Assembly (NCBI RefSeq): GCF_001766835.1
Contig: NZ_LKEU01000027.1
Span: 62,001 to 126,000 of the forward strand
DNA from: Acetobacterium wieringae
Lineage (GTDB): Bacteria > Bacillota > Clostridia > Eubacteriales > Eubacteriaceae
Length of the DNA stretch: 64,000 nt
Direction: 5' to 3'
Under the pieces are notes generated by a model. It made no database searches and had not been told where the DNA came from. It saw only the letters and a list, made by a program, of their open reading frames with translations. Each line of letters starts with the position of its first letter. Position 1 is the first letter of the stretch. The position numbers and the translations under genes are program-made. Shown here piece by piece: positions 59,172-64,000 of the stretch.

Positions 59172-59765
59172 TTACTTCACGGCTGCGGCATCCAGTTGCT
59201 GCCATTTATTTCCCAAAACCGGTGGGGTATAGTGAATCATCTGATTGACCAGGTCCCCGGGATCAGAAGAAACCAGGACCAGTTTGGTGTTGGAGGGGTT
59301 CATAAAGCCTTCGTTGACGATGGTTGTCATCATATTGATGAAGGGGTCGAAAAAGTTGGAAATATTAAGGATACCAATCGGTTTTTTATGAATTCCCAGT
59401 TGGGCCCAACTATAGGTTTCGAACAACTCTTCGAAGGTACCGATGCCGCCGGGAATGGCAATAAAACCATCGGACAAGTCAGCCATGGTTTGCTTTCGTT
59501 CATGCATGTTTTTAACTTCGATAAATTGAGTCAGCCGCTCATTAATCACTTCATTGGGAAAAAGTCCCCCGGGCATAACGCCAGTAACCCGACCATTGTT
59601 GTCCAGCATATGGTTGGCGATTTCGCCCATCAGACCAAATTTTGAGCCGCCGTAGACTAATTCAATATTATTTTTGACGAGCACCAGGCCCAGGGCTTTT
59701 GTCATTTCTTGGTATTCGGGACGAACCCCCAGATTGGAACCGGAATAGACACATATTCTTTTCAT
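59172..59765 (-). CDS. LOG-family protein (TIGR00730-type Rossmann fold)
   Basis: A 197-aa protein of the LOG family, whose studied members hydrolyse nucleoside 5'-monophosphates (cytokinin-type phosphoribohydrolase). It has CVYSGSNLG at the N-terminus, VYGGSKFGLMGEIAN, the MHERKQTMADLSDGFIAIPGGIGTFEELFE block with PGGxGTxxE and KPIGILNISNFFD. The substrate in bacteria is generally not known. Frames open to 59882, but GGAGG 7 bases before ATG 59765 and the family N-terminus decide the start. Confidence 0.93.
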   Translation of the reverse strand: MKRICVYSGSNLGVRPEYQEMTKALGLVLVKNNIELVYGGSKFGLMGEIANHMLDNNGRVTGVMPGGLFPNEVINERLTQFIEVKNMHERKQTMADLSDGFIAIPGGIGTFEELFETYSWAQLGIHKKPIGILNISNFFDPFINMMTTIVNEGFMNPSNTKLVLVSSDPGDLVNQMIHYTPPVLGNKWQQLDAAAVK

Positions 59766-59800
59766 TGCTGTTTCCTCCCAGGATCTTATAAAAAATTTAA

Positions 59801-59826
59801 TGGATGCATCAGAAGTGATGCATCCA
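59801..59826. promoter_or_regulatory. 11-bp perfect inverted repeat upstream of LOG gene
   Basis: TGGATGCATCA at 59801-59811 and TGATGCATCCA at 59816-59826 surround GAAG. Each arm contains the palindrome GATGCATC. It lies 36 bases before the minus-strand LOG start and is probably an operator or leader hairpin, since no T-run follows. Confidence 0.5.
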
Positions 59827-60044
59827 AAAGCATAAGTCATATTAAGAACCTTCATTATATCAATCATGGATTCTTTTGACAAGCAGATCGGTGTAATTTA
59901 GGGCTTTACTTAAGAAAATGGGTGCAGCTGTTTCTGGTATGGAGCATGCAAAAAAATGGCAAGCATCGATTTGGGGAGATGGTAAGATTGGCGAAAAATG
60001 ATGCTGGCAAATTATGAAGATTTATTAAAGATTGGTTAAGTGCG

Positions 60045-60073
60045 TTGATAAAAGATGCGGCTGATGCTATACT
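60045..60073 (+). promoter_or_regulatory. Promoter of MFS transporter gene
   Basis: TTGATA at 60045-60050 and TATACT at 60068-60073 with a 17-base spacer and TGC extension of the -10. The transcript would start about 20 bases before the MFS ATG at 60103. Confidence 0.75.
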
Positions 60074-60102
60074 TTTTTCATGATAGAAAAAGGAGCGTGT
60101 TG

Positions 60103-61398
60103 ATGAAGCTGGATTACCGCCTCACTGTATTAGTTGGTCTGGGGTTTATGACCATCAGTGCTTTTTGGAGCCTGTATGATTTTGTGATTCCGATGATTAT
60201 GTTAAAAGCCTTCGAATTTAAGGACACAATGGCAGGGGTGATTATGTCCTTTGACAATGTACTGGCCTTATTCATGCTGCCGTTGTTTGGGATGCTGTCA
60301 GATAATACCAACACCAGCATGGGGCGACGGATGCCCTATATTTTAGGCGGTACGGCCATGGCGGTGGTATCCATGCTCCTGATCCCCTATGCCGTAATGG
60401 CCAATAAGCTGATCTTGTTTATTGTGGCGCTGGCCTTGGCATTGCTCTCGATGTCCTTTTACCGCTCACCAGCGGTGGCCCTGATGCCGGATGTGACCCC
60501 GAAACCACTGCGATCCAAGGGGAATGCAGTGATTAATCTGATGGGGGCAGTTGGGGGGATTCTGGTGTTGGGAATGGTGGCGCTACTGGCCCCGGACAAG
60601 GACAACATCAACTACTGGCCCCTTTTTCTCGGTACGGCTGCGGTGATGGTGGTGGGTGTTATTATTCTCAAACTGACCGTTAACGAGCCGGCCGCAGTGA
60701 TAAAAATGCGGCATGACAGTGCGGCCATGGGGATTGATGTTGAAGAGGCCGAACATGATGAAACCCTGGTAACCCATGAAAAGCTGCCTAAAGCCTATAA
60801 AAAGAGTCTGATTTTTATCCTCTTATCGGTGGCTTTATGGTTTATGGGTTACAATGCGGTCACTTCGGCTTTTTCAAAGTATGCCATGGTTTCTTTGGGA
60901 ATGAAGGAATCCCAAACCGCTTTAATTTTGATGGTAGCCAGCATTGCGGCGATTATTTCCTTTATTCCCGTGGGGATTATTTCCTCAAAGGTGGGGCGTA
61001 AAAAAATCATCCTGATGGGGGTGGCGGTGCTGGTAACCGTTTTTGCCACGGCAGCTTTTTATACCGCCTTTAACCCGATGCTATTTGTTTCCTTTGCCTT
61101 AGCCGGAATCGCCTGGGCGGCCATCAATGTCAATTCTCTGCCGATGGTGCTGGAAATGTCCAAGGGAGCTAATGTTGGCCGTTACACGGGTTATTATTAT
61201 ACGGCATCGATGGCTGCCCAGGTTGTGACCCCGATCGCCTCCGGGGCCCTCTTAGAACATCTTGGTTATCAAACCCTGATGCCCTATGGCGCTTTGTTTG
61301 TGGGGCTGGCCTTTTTAACAATGATGCAGGTTAAACATGGGGATTCCAAACCCATTGCTCCCCGGTCTAAACTGGAGGTTTTTGATGTGGCGGATTGA
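60103..61398 (+). CDS. MFS transporter (SLC45-like)
   Basis: A 431-aa major-facilitator protein with twelve hydrophobic helices. The loop after helix 2 reads MLSDNTNTSMGRRMPYILGG, the MFS motif with GRRxPY as in SLC45/sugar-cation symporters. A large central cytosolic loop (about 205-240) separates the halves, and the second half contains GIISSKVGRKKIILMG. The substrate is unknown, possibly a sugar or glycoside. AAGGAG lies about 8 bases upstream of ATG 60103. The two glycerophosphodiesterase genes follow in the same direction. Confidence 0.9.
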   Translation: MKLDYRLTVLVGLGFMTISAFWSLYDFVIPMIMLKAFEFKDTMAGVIMSFDNVLALFMLPLFGMLSDNTNTSMGRRMPYILGGTAMAVVSMLLIPYAVMANKLILFIVALALALLSMSFYRSPAVALMPDVTPKPLRSKGNAVINLMGAVGGILVLGMVALLAPDKDNINYWPLFLGTAAVMVVGVIILKLTVNEPAAVIKMRHDSAAMGIDVEEAEHDETLVTHEKLPKAYKKSLIFILLSVALWFMGYNAVTSAFSKYAMVSLGMKESQTALILMVASIAAIISFIPVGIISSKVGRKKIILMGVAVLVTVFATAAFYTAFNPMLFVSFALAGIAWAAINVNSLPMVLEMSKGANVGRYTGYYYTASMAAQVVTPIASGALLEHLGYQTLMPYGALFVGLAFLTMMQVKHGDSKPIAPRSKLEVFDVAD

Positions 61399-61431
61399 TA
61401 TGCGAAAAGAGCTTATAAAAGAAGGCCAGAG

Positions 61432-62241
61432 ATGTTTTATTTAATCGTGGTGCTGATTGGATTTTTTTTGCTCTATCTTTTTTTTATCGCTCCAGGGGCA
61501 ATACCGAACCATTCCGATTCGCTTCTTTGGGAGAGTCATTATGCCCATCGCGGTCTGCATGAAAAAAACAAGGAGGTTCCGGAAAATTCGATGCTGGCTT
61601 TTACTAAAGCCGTTGAAGCGGGATATGGCATGGAATTGGATGTTAATCTCACCGCCGATGGAAAAGTGGTGGTTTTTCACGATGACAACTTGCTTCGGGT
61701 TTGCGGTGTCGATAAACCGATCACGGAATGTTTATCAACGGAGCTTTCGGATTGTCGGATTGAAAACACGGAACAAAGCATTCCACTATTAAACGATGTG
61801 CTGAAGCTTGTAGCGGGACAGGTTCCGCTTATTATTGAACTGAAGAATACCAAAGAATGGCAGCAACTCTGTGTTAAAACCGCAGCGCTACTGGATGACT
61901 ATGCCGGTGTGTATTGCATTGAGTCCTTTCATCCCGGGATCGTTGGCTGGTTTTATAAAAACAGGCCCGAGGTAATTAGAGGCCAGCTATCCGCTGGCTA
62001 TCGCAATCTTGGCGGTACACCGTTATGGCAGCGTCTACTGATTGCCTCAGTGGTGACAAATGTGGTCGCCCGGCCCCATTTTATCGCCTATAAGCACGAA
62101 GATGCTCACCATCGGCTCAGTTTGAGGCTGTTCCGGCAATTAGGGGGCAAACTGGCTGGCTGGACGGTGCGGGATGGTGATGATCGGGTGAGGTGTATGG
62201 ATTTTTTTGATGTAATCATCTTTGAGTTTTTTAGGCCTTAG
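61432..62241 (+). CDS. Membrane-anchored glycerophosphodiester phosphodiesterase 1
   Basis: A 269-aa GDPD-family enzyme with one N-terminal membrane helix (about 2-20). Active-site residues are HRGLHEKNKEVPENS (His, Arg), GMELDVNLTADGKVVVFHDD (Glu-x-Asp, His) and LIIELKNT (Glu, Lys). It should release sn-glycerol 3-phosphate from glycerophosphodiesters at the membrane or cell surface. It follows the MFS gene by 33 bases, suggesting co-transcription. A close paralogue follows at 62456. Confidence 0.9.
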   Translation: MFYLIVVLIGFFLLYLFFIAPGAIPNHSDSLLWESHYAHRGLHEKNKEVPENSMLAFTKAVEAGYGMELDVNLTADGKVVVFHDDNLLRVCGVDKPITECLSTELSDCRIENTEQSIPLLNDVLKLVAGQVPLIIELKNTKEWQQLCVKTAALLDDYAGVYCIESFHPGIVGWFYKNRPEVIRGQLSAGYRNLGGTPLWQRLLIASVVTNVVARPHFIAYKHEDAHHRLSLRLFRQLGGKLAGWTVRDGDDRVRCMDFFDVIIFEFFRP

Positions 62242-62455
62242 CGGCGCATCATTCGATTTAACAGAAAATAGTCTTAATACTAATCTAGTTTTAATGATTG
62301 ATTGAGAGAATAAAGGGGTAGATATAGAAACACTAATATAACATAAAACTACTTTGGCGATTACCAAATTAGTGAGTTAATGGTTTGGCGTTGCGATTTA
62401 AATTTGAGAGAAAGGAACTGATTGGAATTAGCTTTACAGAAGTGGGTGAGGAAAC

Positions 62456-63271
62456 ATGACACTGTATATCATGGCAATTATAGCCATCTTTATTATTTAT
62501 ATTTTACTGTTGCTTCCGGGCAGAATGCCGAAGGAGGTTGATGATCGCCTTTGGACCAGTTATTATGCTCATCGGGGATTGCACGAAAAGGATAAATCAA
62601 TTCCGGAAAATTCCATGGCGGCCTTTAAAAAAGCTGTGACGGCTGGCTATGGCATCGAGATGGATTTAAATCTTACCGCCGATGGCAAAATTATCGTCTT
62701 CCACGACGATAACCTGTTGCGTTTGTGTGGGGTCGATAAACTAATAACGGACTGTACTTATGAGGAACTGCTTGTTTATAATCTCGAAAACACGGAGGAA
62801 AAAATTCCCTTGTTTGAAGAGGTGCTAAGCATGGTTGATGGTCAGGTTCCATTAATTGTCGAATTGAAAAATACCAAGAATCTCAACGAGCTGTGCTCAA
62901 AAACAGCCGCCTATCTGGATCGTTATGAGGGCTTATATTGTGTTGAGTCCTTTCAGCCATTGATTGTCCGGTGGTTTTATAAAAACCGGCCCGATGTGGT
63001 CAGAGGTCAGCTATCGGTGGGGCGCAAAAGTCTCAAGGGATTGGATGTCAAATTGTGGCAATGGTTGCTAATCATTTCATTTGCAACCAATTTTATCACC
63101 CGACCACATTTTATGGCCTTCCACCATGGCGATGCCCGGCGTAAACTGGGGCTTAGTCTATTTCATCTGCTGACTGGCAGATTGGTTGGATGGACAGTCC
63201 AGGATACCGATGACATTGAGTATTGCAAGAAAAAATTTGATGCAATCATTTTTGAATATTTTGAGCCATGA
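62456..63271 (+). CDS. Membrane-anchored glycerophosphodiester phosphodiesterase 2
   Basis: A 271-aa paralogue of the preceding gene, similar over its whole length: N-terminal helix (about 3-21), HRGLHEKDKSIPENSMAAF, GIEMDLNLTADGKIIVFHDD, LIVELKNTKNLNELC and a matching C-terminus ending DAIIFEYFEP. All catalytic residues are kept. GAGG lies about 5 bases before the ATG. The pair arose by tandem duplication. The 214-base spacer between them holds no gene, so the second copy may have its own promoter. Confidence 0.9.
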   Translation: MTLYIMAIIAIFIIYILLLLPGRMPKEVDDRLWTSYYAHRGLHEKDKSIPENSMAAFKKAVTAGYGIEMDLNLTADGKIIVFHDDNLLRLCGVDKLITDCTYEELLVYNLENTEEKIPLFEEVLSMVDGQVPLIVELKNTKNLNELCSKTAAYLDRYEGLYCVESFQPLIVRWFYKNRPDVVRGQLSVGRKSLKGLDVKLWQWLLIISFATNFITRPHFMAFHHGDARRKLGLSLFHLLTGRLVGWTVQDTDDIEYCKKKFDAIIFEYFEP

Positions 63272-63280
63272 GTTTTAGTA

Positions 63281-63320
63281 AAGGTCTGTGCATCTCAAGA
63301 AGAGCTGCGGGGCCTTTTTT
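63281..63320 (+). terminator. Terminator after glycerophosphodiesterase genes
   Basis: An imperfect hairpin (AAGGTC with GGCCTT, GCA with TGC and CTC with GAG) followed by six T residues. Confidence 0.65.
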
Positions 63321-63374
63321 CAGGTTAATGCAGAAGAAAGAGGAGATTTTAAAAGAATCGCAGAGGATTTGCAA

Positions 63375-64000
63375 ATGAAAATAGACCGACTCATTGGAAT
63401 ATTATCCATCCTGCTACAACAGCAACAGGTAACTGCCCCCTACCTGGCTGAAATATTTGAGGTCTCCCGTCGAACCATTAACCGGGATATTGAAGACATC
63501 TGCAAGGCCGGAATTCCGCTGACAACGACTCAGGGAGCGAATGGCGGTATTGCCATTATGGAAGGTTATAAGATCGATAAAACGCTGCTGTCATCAGCAG
63601 AACTACAGTCGATTCTGACCGGACTGAAAAGTCTGGACAGTGTGGCCGGAACCAATCAGTATCGGCAATTAATTGATAAACTGGCAGTGGATCGGGGAGC
63701 GGCCCGGCCGTCTAACCACATTGTCATTGATCTGTCCTCGCACTACAAAAATTCGTTGGCACCAAAATTTGAAATGATCAAACAAGCCATTGACCAGCGG
63801 CGGATGATTGCTTTTTATTACTACTCACCCAAAGGCGAAAGTGGCCGACAGATAGAACCATACTTGATTGTTTATCAATGGTCGTCCTGGTACATCTGGG
63901 GCTATTGTCGGGAGCGGTTCGATTATCGTCACTTTAAGCTTAACCGGCTCTGGGATTTGCAGGTGCTGGACGAAACCTATGAACCCCGGGATCTGCCGGA
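63375..64000 (+). CDS. WYL-domain HTH transcriptional regulator, 3' end outside window
   Basis: The first 208 residues of a YafY/DeoR-like regulator. The N-terminal HTH_11 domain (about 1-60) reads IDRLIGILSILLQQQQVTAPYLAE and VSRRTINRDIEDICKAGIPL. GANGGIAIMEGYKIDKTLL is the usual beta-wing linker. The WYL domain starts near residue 135 with KQAIDQRRMIAFYYYSP and contains WSSWYIWGYCRERFDYRHFKLNRLWDL. The WYL triplet itself appears as WYI. GAGG lies 9 bases before the ATG. Targets and ligand are unknown. The frame is open to the window end. Confidence 0.92.
   Translation, partial: MKIDRLIGILSILLQQQQVTAPYLAEIFEVSRRTINRDIEDICKAGIPLTTTQGANGGIAIMEGYKIDKTLLSSAELQSILTGLKSLDSVAGTNQYRQLIDKLAVDRGAARPSNHIVIDLSSHYKNSLAPKFEMIKQAIDQRRMIAFYYYSPKGESGRQIEPYLIVYQWSSWYIWGYCRERFDYRHFKLNRLWDLQVLDETYEPRDLP

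Noticed and set aside
1..64000. CRISPR arrays, tRNA/rRNA genes, insertion sequences, attachment sites or prophage
   Set aside because: No spaced direct repeats, cloverleaf-like sequences, transposase or integrase motifs were noticed on either strand. The gene decay seen is explained by small deletions and point changes.

Overview
The window is a 64 kb stretch of chromosome that looks like a low-to-mid GC anaerobic Firmicute. My best inference is an acetogen close to Acetobacterium (Eubacteriales). The hints are an orphan corrinoid protein of the methyltransferase-partner type, ferredoxin-like aldo/keto reductases, flavodoxins, DUF2284 and DUF3786 proteins, a nickel-pincer (Lar) cofactor locus, a desulfoferrodoxin-type zinc ribbon on a DNA-binding protein, and many GGDEF and two-component genes. 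I see no rRNA, tRNA, CRISPR array, prophage, integrase or insertion sequence. The species assignment is inference.

Layout. 1-7.3 kb: signalling genes (two diguanylate cyclases, an OmpR-type two-component pair), a MarR regulator with its operators, DUF2284/DUF3786 proteins and a short-chain dehydrogenase. 7.4-16.7 kb: a lipoprotein, then redox and detoxification genes (aldo/keto reductases, MerR regulator, larB-larC, cupin, flavodoxin, carboxymuconolactone decarboxylase, SDR). This part holds several decayed gene pieces: larC appears cut and joined to the tail of an aldo/keto reductase, and a cupin remnant carries an internal deletion. 16.9-21.4 kb: secreted ferritin-like protein, DUF2798 membrane protein and a damaged two-gene ABC exporter. 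21.5-29.3 kb: a 7TM diguanylate cyclase and a response regulator with a SARP-like output beside a very large pseudokinase/AAA/GAF/LytS-type sensor split by two apparent frameshifts. 29.4-33.4 kb: PhnA-like protein, corrinoid protein behind a sigma-54 promoter, acetyltransferase, flavodoxin and a second DUF2798 protein. 33.4-42.4 kb is mostly on the minus strand: MATE pump with a metallo-hydrolase, and a two-component/ABC FtsX module.

42.7-56.1 kb holds the most unusual locus. It is a tight plus-strand operon encoding a MATE transporter fused to an RsbW-like ATPase domain, a HAMP/PP2C (RsbU/SpoIIE-like) phosphatase, two GNAT proteins, a free RsbW-like protein, a 996-aa lipoprotein with repeated solute-binding domains fused to an amino-acid-type ABC permease, and an ABC ATPase with an extra C-terminal domain resembling the same RsbW fold. 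It is followed, behind its own promoter, by a 1362-aa protein with pyruvate,phosphate-dikinase-like nucleotide-binding and phosphohistidine domains. I infer a partner-switching circuit wired directly into transporters. 56.2-64 kb: XRE/zinc-ribbon regulator, GIY-YIG-like protein, CAT-like acetyltransferase, HxlR-nitroreductase pair, LOG protein, MFS transporter, two tandem glycerophosphodiesterases and a WYL regulator cut by the window end.

Regulatory signals are rich. They include 11-bp-phased TTAACA repeats (PhoP/OmpR-box-like) ahead of a two-component pair and an SDR, duplicated MerR-type operators with 19-bp spacers ahead of merR and larB, MarR palindromes, a sigma-54 promoter abutting a perfect 22-bp palindrome, and promoter-proximal terminator hairpins ahead of both DUF2798 genes. 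Four genes or remnants carry an apparent one-base loss in an A or C homopolymer, which could be assembly error, slippage or real decay.
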